Part shown: positions 33,973-43,281 of the stretch, in pieces
How positions within the stretch are numbered: position 1 is the stretch's first letter
Layout of the letters: each line of letters starts with the position of its first letter
Source: Alistipes sp.
GTDB lineage: Bacteria > Bacteroidota > Bacteroidia > Bacteroidales > Rikenellaceae
Length of the DNA stretch: 64,000 nt
Assembly: GCA_017631275.1 (NCBI GenBank)
Contig: JAGBTQ010000015.1
Span: 1 to 64,000, forward strand
Direction of reading: 5' to 3'
The notes under the pieces: generated by a model
The model's input: the letters and a program-made list of their open reading frames with translations, nothing else
Database searches by the model: none
What the model was told of the DNA's origin: nothing
Made by a program: the position numbers and the translations under genes

Positions 33973-34503
33973 TTACTTGCCTATTTGTCGAAACATCTCC
34001 CACATGAGAATACCTGCTGATACCGAGACGTTTAGTGAGTGTTTGATGCCCACCTGAGGAATCTCGATAGCGCCATCTACAACGTCGGCAATAGCCTGAT
34101 CTACGCCCTCCACCTCGTTGCCAAATACCAAGGCATACTTGGTGTCGGGCTCTGCTACAAAGGTGTTGAGCATCGTCGAATTTTCGATCTGCTCGACAGC
34201 CAAAATGCGATAGCCCTCCGAGCGTAGCTTCTCGACACACTCGAGGGTTGTAGGGAAGTATGTCCATGCCACGCTAAGCTCAGCGCCGAGTGCCGTCTTG
34301 TGTATCTCGCGATTGGGAGGTGTGCAGCTAATTCCGCATAGTGCAACATGCTCAATACCAAAGGCATCGGCAGTGCGAAAGAACGAGCCTACGTTCTGTG
34401 CCGAGCGCACATTATCCAAGACTACGACCACTGGCAATTTATCTATTTTAGCATACTCCTCGAGCGTTGGGCGACCAAGCTCCTCGTTTAGTAACTTACG
34501 CAT
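33973..34503 (-). CDS. TrmH/SpoU-family RNA methyltransferase
   Basis: This 176-aa SPOUT enzyme transfers a methyl group from SAM to a ribose 2'-OH of tRNA or rRNA. LDNVRSAQNVGSFFRTADAFG is motif 1, YALVFGNEVEGVD is motif 2 and IPQVGIKHSLNVSVSAGI is motif 3, which together form the trefoil knot. There is no extra N-terminal substrate-binding domain, so the target is unclear. The gene stands alone, with its promoter facing that of the barrel-protein gene. Confidence 0.92.
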   Translation of the reverse strand: MRKLLNEELGRPTLEEYAKIDKLPVVVVLDNVRSAQNVGSFFRTADAFGIEHVALCGISCTPPNREIHKTALGAELSVAWTYFPTTLECVEKLRSEGYRILAVEQIENSTMLNTFVAEPDTKYALVFGNEVEGVDQAIADVVDGAIEIPQVGIKHSLNVSVSAGILMWEMFRQIGK

Positions 34504-34531
34504 ATTTTAAGTTTTTTTATTATTTCGGCTA

Positions 34532-34539
34532 CAAATGTA
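34532..34539 (-). promoter_or_regulatory. -7 box of the TrmH-family gene
   Basis: TACATTTG on the minus strand matches the consensus, 29 bp before the ATG. No matching -33 box is clear. Confidence 0.45.
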
Positions 34540-34561
34540 CGAAAATATAAAATATTTTTGG

Positions 34562-34569
34562 TAAATTTG
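34562..34569 (+). promoter_or_regulatory. -7 box of the barrel-protein/glnS operon
   Basis: TAAATTTG matches the consensus, 29 bp before the ATG at 34598. It supports that start rather than one at 34577. Confidence 0.5.
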
Positions 34570-34597
34570 CGGTGATTTGTTTCTTTTGTCAATCATT

Positions 34598-35683
34598 ATG
34601 CGTAGGTTGTCGCTATATATTGCATTGGTTATAGTGCTTGTGGCTGGGGTGCAGCGTGCCTCAGCACAGAGTCTGCTTCTTGGTGCCGACTTTGCTACGC
34701 TCTTTGACAATACCGAGTACTCGACAATGAGCTATGCTGGTCGCTCCGAGACCCTCTTTAGCGCCCGCCTAACACCTTACTTGGGTGTCGAGTGGAGCCA
34801 AAATAGTAGGCTTGTGTTTGGTGCCGACCTTGTTCAGGACTTTGGCCACGACTCGAAGTTTGTGTCTGATGTCAATGTGTTGATGTACTACAACCTAAGC
34901 CTACCAAAGGTTAAGGTCTTTGCAGGAATTTTCCCTCGTTGCGAGATGTATGGCCTGCGCACGCCCCTCTTTTTTGATAGGGGCTATCGCTACTATCACA
35001 ATCGCATTCAGGGTGTTATGGCACGCTACGGCGCAACCGACCGAAGCTTTGTAGAGTTTGCGATGGACTACACGGGTATGCGCTCGGTAGATACGCGTGA
35101 GTCATTCATGATAATGTCGGCAGCGCGACACACATTGCCTTGTGGCTTTGGCTTTGGATACGACTTTCTTATGGGTCACTACGCCAAAGATTATAACCCC
35201 GCAACTGCTGATGGCGTGGTGGATAACCTCATGGCAACCCCATTTATAAGATTTGATTATAGCTTAGCTGTGGGGGGGGGTAGTGCACCTATATCCCTTG
35301 GGGCAGAGGCTCGCTATATCGTGTCGCTACAGAGGGATAGGCATGCCGAGAATGTGTGGCGTACACCTATGGGTGGTGAGATTTTGGTAGAGGCAGAGTG
35401 GTATGGCGTAAGCTTGCGCAACCGCCTATATTTGGGTGGTAACCTACTCACGCACTACGACCGCTATGGCGCAGATCTATATTATGGCGTGCCCTTTTAT
35501 CGTACGATGGAGGGAATATACGATGCCATAGAGCTGAGCTACAACCGCAGCTTCTACGACAACACGCTCTCGGTCGAGGCGGGAATATCGCTCGACTACG
35601 ACGGCGTGGGCTGGGGCACACGACAATTTATTTTGTTGGGCGTAAACTTTGGCGGCAAGATACCATTTAAAGCGAATAAATAA
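34598..35683 (+). CDS. Outer-membrane beta-barrel protein of unknown function
   Basis: I do not recognise a named family. The 361-aa product has a signal peptide (MRRLSLYIALVIVLVAGVQRASAQ). Alternating aromatic/hydrophobic strands typical of a barrel follow (LFSARLTPYLGVEWS, LFFDRGYRYYHNRIQG, VSLRNRLYLGGNLL, FILLGVNFGGKIPF). It resembles the exported barrel-like proteins without plug found in many Bacteroidetes. It lies 17 bp before glnS and is probably cotranscribed with it, which may be coincidental. Confidence 0.65.
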   Translation: MRRLSLYIALVIVLVAGVQRASAQSLLLGADFATLFDNTEYSTMSYAGRSETLFSARLTPYLGVEWSQNSRLVFGADLVQDFGHDSKFVSDVNVLMYYNLSLPKVKVFAGIFPRCEMYGLRTPLFFDRGYRYYHNRIQGVMARYGATDRSFVEFAMDYTGMRSVDTRESFMIMSAARHTLPCGFGFGYDFLMGHYAKDYNPATADGVVDNLMATPFIRFDYSLAVGGGSAPISLGAEARYIVSLQRDRHAENVWRTPMGGEILVEAEWYGVSLRNRLYLGGNLLTHYDRYGADLYYGVPFYRTMEGIYDAIELSYNRSFYDNTLSVEAGISLDYDGVGWGTRQFILLGVNFGGKIPFKANK

Positions 35684-35700
35684 TTAAAACTCATTATATT

Positions 35701-37428
35701 ATGACAACTGAAGTAACAGAAGTAAAGGAGAAGTCGTTGAACTTCGTGGAGGAGATTATCGAGGAGGCGATTGCCAAGGGTAAGACACGTGTGCAGACTC
35801 GCTTTCCGCCCGAGCCTAATGGCTATCTCCACATTGGCCATGCCAAGGCTATCTGCATGGACTTCGGTGTAGCTAAGCGCTATGGCGGAGTGTGTAACCT
35901 ACGCTTCGACGACACCAATCCAACGAAGGAGGATGTGGAGTATGTTGAGGCTATTAAGGAGGATATCAAGTGGCTCGGCTTCGAGTGGGGTGAGGAGTAC
36001 TACGCCTCGGACTACTTCCAGCAGTTGTGGGACTTTGCCATTCGCCTAATCAAGCAGGGCAAGGCATATATCGACGAGCAGACATCTGAGGAGATTGCAG
36101 CACAGAAGGGTACACCTACACAGGCAGGTACTGAGAGCCCCTACCGCAACCGTCCTATCGAGGAGAACCTCGACCTCTTTATGCAGATGACACGTGGCGA
36201 GATTGAGGAGGGCAAGATGGTGCTTCGTGCTAAGATCGACATGGCGAGCTCGAACATGCACTTCCGCGATCCTATCATCTATCGTGTTGTAAACCACCCA
36301 CATCACCGCACCGGCGATAAGTGGAAGGTATATCCTATGTACGACTTTGCACATGGCCAGAGCGACTACTTCGAGGGTGTTACCCACTCGTTGTGTACCC
36401 TCGAGTTTGTGCCTCACCGCCCACTATACGACCTCTTCGTAGATTGGGTTAAGGAGGGTGTTGATCCATCTGACGAGCGTCCTCGCCAGTATGAGTTCAA
36501 CAAGCTCAACCTCAACTACACGCTTATGAGTAAGCGTAACCTGCTTATCCTCGTTAAGGAGGGCTTGGTGAATGGCTGGGACGATCCACGTATGCCAACA
36601 TTGTGTGGCTTCCGCCGTCGTGGCTACTCGCCAGAGTCTATCCGCAACTTCGTGGATAAGATTGGCTACACAACATACGATGCCTTGAACGATATGGCAT
36701 TGTTGGAGAGTGCTGTGCGTGACGACCTAAATAAGCGCGCTACACGTGTGAGTGCTGTCGTTGATCCTGTGAAGCTCATCATCACCAACTACCCTGAGGG
36801 TCAGGTTGAGTCGTTCGAGGCTATCAACAATCCTGAGGATCCTAACTCGGGCACACACACGATCGAGTTTAGCCGTGAGCTATGGATGGAGCGCGAGGAC
36901 TTCATGGAGGATGCGCCAAAGAAGTACTTCCGAATGACACCAGGTAAGGAGGTGCGCCTAAAGAATGCCTATATCGTTAAGTGTACAGGCTGCGACAAGG
37001 ACGAGAATGGCAACATCACCACCGTATATGCTGAGTACGACCCTGAGACAAAGACCGGCTTGCCAGGTAGCAACCGCAAGGTTAAGGGCACACTCCACTG
37101 GGTGAGTTGCGACCACTGCATCAAGGCTGAGGTGCGCCTATACGACCGCTTGTGGAAGGTGGAGAACCCTCGTGACGAGATGGCAGCAATACGCAAGGAG
37201 ACAGGCTGCGAGGCGTTGGAGGCTATGCAGCAGATGATCAACGAGGATTCGTTGAAGGTGCTCACCGAGTGCTACGTGGAGAAGTATCTCGCTGAGGCTA
37301 AGCCTTACGACTACCTCCAGTTCCAGCGTATCGGCTACTTCAACGTAGATAAGGACTCGACACCGGAGCACCTTATCTTCAACCGCACGGTGACGTTGAA
37401 GGATACCTGGGCAAAACTCAACAAGTAA
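35701..37428 (+). CDS. glnS: Glutaminyl-tRNA synthetase
   Basis: This 575-aa class I synthetase attaches glutamine to tRNA-Gln. The HIGH motif appears in RFPPEPNGYLHIGHAKA and the KMSKS motif as LMSKRN. The C-terminal anticodon-binding beta-barrel domains (from about residue 340) are present (LWMEREDFMEDAPKKYFRM). The end DTWAKLNK is normal. Ten bases after the stop lies an extra SPR left end, then a full unit. Confidence 0.96.
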   Translation: MTTEVTEVKEKSLNFVEEIIEEAIAKGKTRVQTRFPPEPNGYLHIGHAKAICMDFGVAKRYGGVCNLRFDDTNPTKEDVEYVEAIKEDIKWLGFEWGEEYYASDYFQQLWDFAIRLIKQGKAYIDEQTSEEIAAQKGTPTQAGTESPYRNRPIEENLDLFMQMTRGEIEEGKMVLRAKIDMASSNMHFRDPIIYRVVNHPHHRTGDKWKVYPMYDFAHGQSDYFEGVTHSLCTLEFVPHRPLYDLFVDWVKEGVDPSDERPRQYEFNKLNLNYTLMSKRNLLILVKEGLVNGWDDPRMPTLCGFRRRGYSPESIRNFVDKIGYTTYDALNDMALLESAVRDDLNKRATRVSAVVDPVKLIITNYPEGQVESFEAINNPEDPNSGTHTIEFSRELWMEREDFMEDAPKKYFRMTPGKEVRLKNAYIVKCTGCDKDENGNITTVYAEYDPETKTGLPGSNRKVKGTLHWVSCDHCIKAEVRLYDRLWKVENPRDEMAAIRKETGCEALEAMQQMINEDSLKVLTECYVEKYLAEAKPYDYLQFQRIGYFNVDKDSTPEHLIFNRTVTLKDTWAKLNK

Positions 37429-37440
37429 TAATTTCTTGTG

Positions 37441-37564
37441 ATTTCTCGTGATAGCGGCGCATCAGCGACGCTTCAATCAAAAGTCCGAATGAGCAGTACT
37501 TCGAGTACAGCCCATCCGGACTTTTTTATGTCAGCGCCACTGCTACACCACTCTGACGAGAAAT
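37441..37564 (+). repeat. SPR unit 7, downstream of glnS
   Basis: Arms are ATTTCTCGTG and ACGAGAAAT, a double compensatory change relative to ATTTGTTGTG/ACAACAAAT. The left hairpin is AGCGGCG/CGACGCT, and the central stem AAGTCCG.../CGGACTT carries GTAC-TTCGA-GTAC. A solitary left-end copy ATTTCTTGTG (37431-37440) precedes it, just past the glnS stop. Unit plus tail is almost identical to unit 17. Confidence 0.88.
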
Positions 37565-37806
37565 CTGTGCGCTGATTGAGGTAGTTGATTAGTGAATTTA
37601 GAGAATTTAATGAGATTAGGGAACTTAAGGATATTAGTGATACTCTTCCCTAAATTCCTTATCTTCCATCATCTATCCCATTTGTCATTTCCTGAAACAG
37701 GTTGACTATTCGTCCCATTCGTCCCATCTTCCCTATTCTCCCTACTCTCCCTACTCTCCCTGCCGTCCCATCGTCCCCATCGTCCCTGCTGTCCCATCTC
37801 CTCCTT
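37565..37806 (+). repeat. SPR tail after unit 7
   Basis: The first 115 bp (CTGTGCGCTGATTGAGGTAG ... ATCTATCCCATTT) match 63661-63778 with very few differences. Then come 9-bp pyrimidine units (TCTCCCTAC, TCCCATCGT types) interrupted by a short palindrome TTTCCTGAAACAGG. No gene is seen between 37429 and 37906. Confidence 0.75.
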
Positions 37807-37824
37807 GAAAAAAAATATTGAACT

Positions 37825-37859
37825 TTTGTGGATAATATTAGAAATATTATGTATCTTTG
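37825..37859 (+). promoter_or_regulatory. Promoter of the large lipoprotein/DUF5723 operon
   Basis: TATCTTTG (37852-37859) is a perfect -7 box. TTTG at 37825-37828 is a possible -33 box, though the 23-bp spacer is longer than usual. The ATG follows 47 bp downstream. Confidence 0.5.
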
Positions 37860-37906
37860 TCTTTAGGCAGTGTATCTTGCTACGGAACAAACAAAAATCT
37901 TAATAT

Positions 37907-40285
37907 ATGAAACTACAAAAGTATGCATGCCGCATATTTGCGGCTATGTTGATTGTTGCTACAACAGCCTGTGTTGACAGCGACTTTCGCATTGATGAGG
38001 TCTCGGGAGAGGTTACTCTAATCTCGGGCAAGACTAAAGTCTATGTTGGTGCTCTCGACCAGATGACACTTGGTGACCTTCTTGGCGACACCCAGATCGA
38101 GGGCCTTGAGAAGGATGCTGAGGGCAACTACGCCTACACCTACTCGGGCAAGGGCGAGACCATCAAGATTGAGGATTTCGAGAACAAGTTCACTATCCCT
38201 GGCACAGAGAGCTCATTCTCGGTGGAGTATCCATCGTTTAGCCTCGACATGGAGGGTGTCATCATCGACGAAGATGCCGACATCGTTGTAAATACAGATC
38301 TGCTATCGCAGCTAGGCACTGGAACACTTCCAGAGGCGCTCCTCTCGCAGATTCCTTCGCTCAAGGGAAGCTTCTCAAAAACGTTTAGTGGTGACGACAT
38401 GCACCTTCTCTTTGACGTGCCTGAGCAGGTGGACAACATCAAGAGCATTACATTTAAGGATATTGAGAGTGGTCATCATGGCGCACCTCTTCACCTTACT
38501 GTAGACTTCGCAGGCTTGGCAGGCGTGAATGGTGGCGGTAAGGTGAACATTCAGCTCGGCTTGCAGGGTGGTAAGTTCAGAATGCTCGACGCAAACAACC
38601 AGCTTGTATGCGAGGGTAATGAGTATCAGGAGGAGTACACCATTGAGTATGGTGCCGATAAGCTCGACTTCGTGCTATATATCGAGAGCTTGGAGAATAC
38701 CACGCAGCTAAATGCCAACCATGCCCTCGACCTACCTATCGAGCTTAGCTGCGACGTAACCTTCGACATAGCCACTAAGGCTGGTAACTTCGACCTCTCT
38801 AAGCGTCCAAGCTTCAGCCTTTATGCCGACTTTGAGTATGGCGATGCTGAAATCTTGATGAACCATGATGCTAAGATTATGGAGTATACTCCAACGGAGT
38901 TTACAAAGATTAATGTGACAAACCTTCCTAAGGAGGTTAAGGCTATCAACTCAATTGAGCTTGCTGATGGCGCAGTTATCGACTTCTACGCTCATGGCTT
39001 GGATTGGCTTGGCGAGAATGGCGATAAGGTACTTATCGAGGTTGCCATGCCTGAGTATCTTATCTTGCACGCAGTGCCTGGCGCAGGATATGAGTATGAC
39101 GAGGAGAGCCATGTGCTCAAGACAACAATCTCGGATATCAACGATGGCGTGAATATCGAAATCGACCGCCTCGACTTTGGTACTGAGGGTCTTGTGCCCG
39201 ACGAGAATGGCTCACTACAGCTTGAGTTGGGCTTCGATGTTAATGCATACTTCGCTAACGATGCAACCCTCACACTATCATCGCTCGAGCATAGCGGTGC
39301 GGTGGTAATCTCGACCGGCATCAGCGAGGTTGATCTCTCGCTAAAGTCTATCAGCGGTGTGGTTGATTATAGCTATGTGTTTGAACCAGAGGAGCCTATC
39401 GCACTCGATGTTGAGGGTATCGATGTTGAGATTGGAGGTTTGGGTATCTCTCCTGTTATCACCCTTAACATCGAGAACCCACTAACAATACCTTTGCAGC
39501 TTGAGGGTAAACTCTTCGATGATTGTGGTCGCGAGATTGAGCTTAAGGCTACGCTTAACCCTGCAACTTATGAGAATGGTAAGGTGCTATCAGCCCTAAA
39601 CAAGGTGGTTATCGCCAACAAGAAGCCTGCCTACGAGTGCATATTCGTTGAGGTTGACTTTGACAATGAGCTTAAGGGCAAGCTCCCTTCAATGTTCGAC
39701 TTCGAGTTTACTGTTGGTGTGAGTGGTGACACTGTTCAGACACTCTACGTACCTGAGAAGCTTGAGATTAACTACGACTACAATGTGACAATCCCTGTGG
39801 CACTCAACGACAAGCTCTCTATTAGCTATGCGGGAGAGGTTGCCGAGCTTAATGAGATTTTCGCTCAGCTTGAGGGCTACAACGTGCGTGTGGGCGATGT
39901 GGTGGTGGTTGCTGAGGTTACTAATACTACACCTTTGGCTCTCGAGGCGGAGGCTGAGCTCTTCAATGTCGATGGCTCGAAGAGCGATGCTCAGGTAGCA
40001 TTTGAGGAGGGTCATGGCCGTATTGGTGGCTCGAAAGATGGTGTTACACCTGAGGTGAGCACCTTGCGTCTTGCACTCGGCACAGATGGTGGCAATGGCA
40101 TCGTCGTGGACGACCTTACATCTATCGACAAGCTAACATTTGCCGTATCGGCAGCCAGCGATGCTGTGGGCGACGTGGCGCTACGCGATGAGCAGTATAT
40201 CGCCGTGAAGCTTTGGATTGAAATTGATGGTGGCATCACTATCGACATCAACGATTTTATCGCCTCAGAGGAGTCTAACGAATAA
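37907..40285 (+). CDS. Large surface lipoprotein of unknown function, 792 aa
   Basis: I do not recognise a named domain. The signal peptide ends in IVATTACVD, a lipobox. The mature protein is acidic and beta-rich, with several repeated-looking blocks of about 110-130 residues around phrases such as VVISTGISEVDLSLKSISG and VDNIKSITFKDIESGHHG. No aromatic cluster of carbohydrate-binding type stands out. It is followed by two DUF5723 genes. Its stop overlaps an upstream ATG of the first (TAATG), so the three genes form one operon and may build one outer-membrane complex (inference). Confidence 0.6.
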   Translation: MKLQKYACRIFAAMLIVATTACVDSDFRIDEVSGEVTLISGKTKVYVGALDQMTLGDLLGDTQIEGLEKDAEGNYAYTYSGKGETIKIEDFENKFTIPGTESSFSVEYPSFSLDMEGVIIDEDADIVVNTDLLSQLGTGTLPEALLSQIPSLKGSFSKTFSGDDMHLLFDVPEQVDNIKSITFKDIESGHHGAPLHLTVDFAGLAGVNGGGKVNIQLGLQGGKFRMLDANNQLVCEGNEYQEEYTIEYGADKLDFVLYIESLENTTQLNANHALDLPIELSCDVTFDIATKAGNFDLSKRPSFSLYADFEYGDAEILMNHDAKIMEYTPTEFTKINVTNLPKEVKAINSIELADGAVIDFYAHGLDWLGENGDKVLIEVAMPEYLILHAVPGAGYEYDEESHVLKTTISDINDGVNIEIDRLDFGTEGLVPDENGSLQLELGFDVNAYFANDATLTLSSLEHSGAVVISTGISEVDLSLKSISGVVDYSYVFEPEEPIALDVEGIDVEIGGLGISPVITLNIENPLTIPLQLEGKLFDDCGREIELKATLNPATYENGKVLSALNKVVIANKKPAYECIFVEVDFDNELKGKLPSMFDFEFTVGVSGDTVQTLYVPEKLEINYDYNVTIPVALNDKLSISYAGEVAELNEIFAQLEGYNVRVGDVVVVAEVTNTTPLALEAEAELFNVDGSKSDAQVAFEEGHGRIGGSKDGVTPEVSTLRLALGTDGGNGIVVDDLTSIDKLTFAVSAASDAVGDVALRDEQYIAVKLWIEIDGGITIDINDFIASEESNE

Positions 40286-40299
40286 TGCATCTAAGAACT

Positions 40300-41775
40300 A
40301 TGAAAAAGATACTTTACTCAATATTAGCTGTTGCGGCACTCTTCCTCTCTGAGAGTGTCATGGCGCAGTCACGCACATCGTACCACATGGAGGGTAGCTA
40401 CTTCCGTAACGAGCTTAACCCTGCCCTTGCTCCTACACGAGGCTATCTTGCCTTGCCAGGTATCTCGGGCATTGGCCTTAACATGGGTACTAACTGGCTA
40501 TCGGTAGATAACCTTATCTACGAGCGTAATGGTGAGCTTGTGACGGCTCTCCACGGCTCGGTAACGGCAGACGACTTCCTTAGCCGTATTCCTGAGACCA
40601 CAAGCATGAACCTTCGCGAGAACCTCAATGTGCTTGGCGTTGGTTTCTATGCTGGTAAGATGTATTGGACATTCGGTGTTAATCAGCATCTTAACGCAGA
40701 TTTTACCCTCTCTAAGGACTTCTTCCGCGCTATCAAGACCCTTGGCAATGGTGTCTACGACATGGGTAATGCTCAGCTTAATGCTATGGCGTATCTCGAT
40801 GCATATCTCGGCACCTCGTTCCGCATTGGCAAGCATGTTAATGTGGGTATCAAGGCTAAGTTTTTGATGGGTGTGGCACATGCCAATGCCTCTTTCTCGA
40901 AGCTCTCGTTGAATGTTGGCGAGGATAAGATTGATGGTGTGTTGCACGGTGATTGGTATGGTAACGCAATATGCTTTGATAATAGAGTTGCTGAGGGTAT
41001 TGCCGAGCCTACGTTTGAGGACTTTATACCTATCGATCCTTATGCAATGTTCCAGAATGTCGATAGCTTTGGTGCTGCTATCGATCTCGGTACGGAGGTT
41101 CGCTTGCTTAACAATCACCTGAAAATCTCGGCTGCTATTACCGACCTTGGCTTTATCAAGTGGCAGCCACAGTCATATCTCAATGGCGAGATTGATGGTA
41201 ACTTCTACTTCAATGGCTTCAACCTCTCAACAGGCGAGGCAGAGACAGGTGCAGAGATTGTTACCGACAACCTTGTTATGCCAAGCAACCCTACAAGCTA
41301 TACCACACGCCTAAACTTTAACATAAATGCGGGTGTCGAGTATAACTTCCTTCGTAACCACTTTGCTGTCGGTCTCTTGTCGCATACCGAGTTCTATAAC
41401 TCTACATGCCTCACTGAGCTTACTGCGTCGATAAATATCCGTCCAACAAATTGGATAACACTCACCGGTAGCCACACCTTCTTCAACAACAACCGCCCAG
41501 GCATCTTCGGTGCAGCTATCAATATCCACCCAAGTGTGCTCAACATCTATGTTGCGGCAGACTTTATCGACCCTAACTTCGTCCTCGGCCCTGAGATCGA
41601 GGCTCTTGGTGGCAAGAACCTCCTTATCTCGCGCTATGCTAAGACTATCAACCTCTATGCAGGTGTAGGCTTCAACTTTGGTCGTCCTAAGTTTATCCGT
41701 CAGGAGGCTAAGCAGCTTAAGGCTGAGCTCAAGGCTGAGCGTAAGGCAGAGCGTCAAGCAAAAAATGAGAAGTAA
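40300..41775 (+). CDS. DUF5723 family outer-membrane protein, paralogue 1
   Basis: This 491-aa exported protein has a signal peptide MKKILYSILAVAALFLSESVMAQ and then YHMEGSYFRNELNPALAPTRG, the start of DUF5723 proteins of Bacteroidetes. The rest is rich in beta-strand pattern and probably folds as a barrel (FRIGKHVNVGIKAKFLMG, INLYAGVGFNFGRPK). A short Lys/Glu-rich coil ends the chain. I prefer the ATG at 40300; another in-frame ATG at 40285 overlaps the preceding stop. Function is unknown. Confidence 0.75.
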   Translation: MKKILYSILAVAALFLSESVMAQSRTSYHMEGSYFRNELNPALAPTRGYLALPGISGIGLNMGTNWLSVDNLIYERNGELVTALHGSVTADDFLSRIPETTSMNLRENLNVLGVGFYAGKMYWTFGVNQHLNADFTLSKDFFRAIKTLGNGVYDMGNAQLNAMAYLDAYLGTSFRIGKHVNVGIKAKFLMGVAHANASFSKLSLNVGEDKIDGVLHGDWYGNAICFDNRVAEGIAEPTFEDFIPIDPYAMFQNVDSFGAAIDLGTEVRLLNNHLKISAAITDLGFIKWQPQSYLNGEIDGNFYFNGFNLSTGEAETGAEIVTDNLVMPSNPTSYTTRLNFNINAGVEYNFLRNHFAVGLLSHTEFYNSTCLTELTASINIRPTNWITLTGSHTFFNNNRPGIFGAAINIHPSVLNIYVAADFIDPNFVLGPEIEALGGKNLLISRYAKTINLYAGVGFNFGRPKFIRQEAKQLKAELKAERKAERQAKNEK

Positions 41776-41783
41776 GTAAAGAT

Positions 41784-43211
41784 ATGCACTCACGAAGAAT
41801 TTTACTGGCCATTATCGTTGCTGTGGCGCTCATAGTCCCTATGAACGCCGCAGCGCAGCTACGCACCTCCTATTTTATGGAGGGTAGCTACTTCAGAACA
41901 GAACTTAACCCAGCGCTCGCCCCCACACGAGGTTTTATAGCCTTGCCTGCTATGAGTGGTGTGGGCGTAAATCTTCAGAGTAACTTCCTCGCGGTAGATA
42001 ACCTCTACAAAAGCTACGGTGGCAACTATATATCGGTGTTCGATAGTAGGGTGTCGAGAAACAATGCGTTGGCGGGTTTTGCCGATGTTAATAATCTCAA
42101 GCTCAATGCAAATGTCAATCTTTTTGGCTTAGGCTTTTATGCTCGTCGCACCTATTGGAACATTGGTGTTAATGCCCGTGTGCAGGGTGGTGCCATAATG
42201 GAGCGTGCTATGTTTGAGGGTCTTAAGAGTGGTTCGCAGGCGTTGTATAACTCGTCGATGGATCTTACCAGCTTTGCAGAGCTATATCTCGGCTCAGCAA
42301 TCCCTATTGGCGATAACGTTACGTTGGGTTTCCGCCTCAAGGCGCTTTTTGGTATGCTTAATGTCAATGGTACGCTCTCTGAGGCTTCACGCAATGGCGA
42401 CTATGGCCACCTTGCTGGTGACTTTGTTTTTGCGGGTCGCCCTATTGAGCGTGCAGAGGCAAAACCTAACACAAAGTATGAGGTTAATGATGTCTTCGAC
42501 TTCAGATCGTATCATCTTGCGGGTAGCCCCTCTAACTTTGGCTTTGCCATAGATTTAGGTCTCGAGTGGCGCTTGCTCAATGACCACCTAAAGCTCTCTG
42601 TGGCTCTTGCCGACCTTGGATTTATTACATGGAGCCAGAAGCAGATGATGGGCATTAAGCTTGATACGCAGTTCGATATGTCGCAATCTTCTTTGGCACA
42701 GAGCCATATGTTTGGTAGTCCAAAGTTCGAGATGAGTAGCAATCCGCTTGCTGAGCGCGCTGATGTACGACGCATGCTCAACTACTCGGTAAACATTGGT
42801 GCTGAGCTTAACTTCTTGCGCAACCATGTTGCCATTGGCGTGCTCTCGCACAATGTCTATTGCAACAATATGCTTCGCTACCACGAGATTACCACATCAC
42901 TTAACATCAAGCCTAGCCACTGGCTAACGCTTACAGGTAGCCATACATTCCTCTCGGGCAATCAACCAGGAGTATTTGGTGCAGCTATCAACATCCACCC
43001 ACGTGTGCTTAATATTTTTGCCGGTATCGACTTTATCGACTACAAGATGATAAGCATGAGCAATGGTGGTGTTGCCTTTCATCGTCCCGTGTCGCATAGC
43101 GTATATGCGGGCGTGGGCTTCAACTTTGCCCGTCCTCGCCTTGTGCGCATTGCCGAGAAGGAGGCAAAGCTAGAGCGCAAAATCGAGCGCCAGAAGAGAA
43201 AGAATAATTAA
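41784..43211 (+). CDS. DUF5723 family outer-membrane protein, paralogue 2
   Basis: This 475-aa product is clearly homologous to the preceding gene. Both share YF/HMEGSYFR-ELNPALAPTRG after the signal peptide, LRLLNDHLKLS/LKISAAITDLGFI in the middle, LTGSHTFL-N-PGVFGAAINIHP near the end, and a Lys/Arg-rich C-terminus. They look like an old tandem duplication. The gap is 8 bp. A bidirectional terminator follows. Function is unknown; the tandem pair plus lipoprotein suggests a surface assembly. Confidence 0.75.
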   Translation: MHSRRILLAIIVAVALIVPMNAAAQLRTSYFMEGSYFRTELNPALAPTRGFIALPAMSGVGVNLQSNFLAVDNLYKSYGGNYISVFDSRVSRNNALAGFADVNNLKLNANVNLFGLGFYARRTYWNIGVNARVQGGAIMERAMFEGLKSGSQALYNSSMDLTSFAELYLGSAIPIGDNVTLGFRLKALFGMLNVNGTLSEASRNGDYGHLAGDFVFAGRPIERAEAKPNTKYEVNDVFDFRSYHLAGSPSNFGFAIDLGLEWRLLNDHLKLSVALADLGFITWSQKQMMGIKLDTQFDMSQSSLAQSHMFGSPKFEMSSNPLAERADVRRMLNYSVNIGAELNFLRNHVAIGVLSHNVYCNNMLRYHEITTSLNIKPSHWLTLTGSHTFLSGNQPGVFGAAINIHPRVLNIFAGIDFIDYKMISMSNGGVAFHRPVSHSVYAGVGFNFARPRLVRIAEKEAKLERKIERQKRKNN

Positions 43212-43228
43212 TATGTTGCTCTATACGA

Positions 43229-43268
43229 AATTAGGGGTGTTCCAATGTGGAGCACCCCTAACTTTTTA
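43229..43268. terminator. Bidirectional terminator between DUF5723 and D-hydroxyacid dehydrogenase genes
   Basis: TTAGGGGTG and CACCCCTAA form a 9-bp stem extended by flanking bases, with five T after it. It lies between convergent genes. Confidence 0.8.
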
Positions 43269-43281
43269 TCGGCTGACCATG

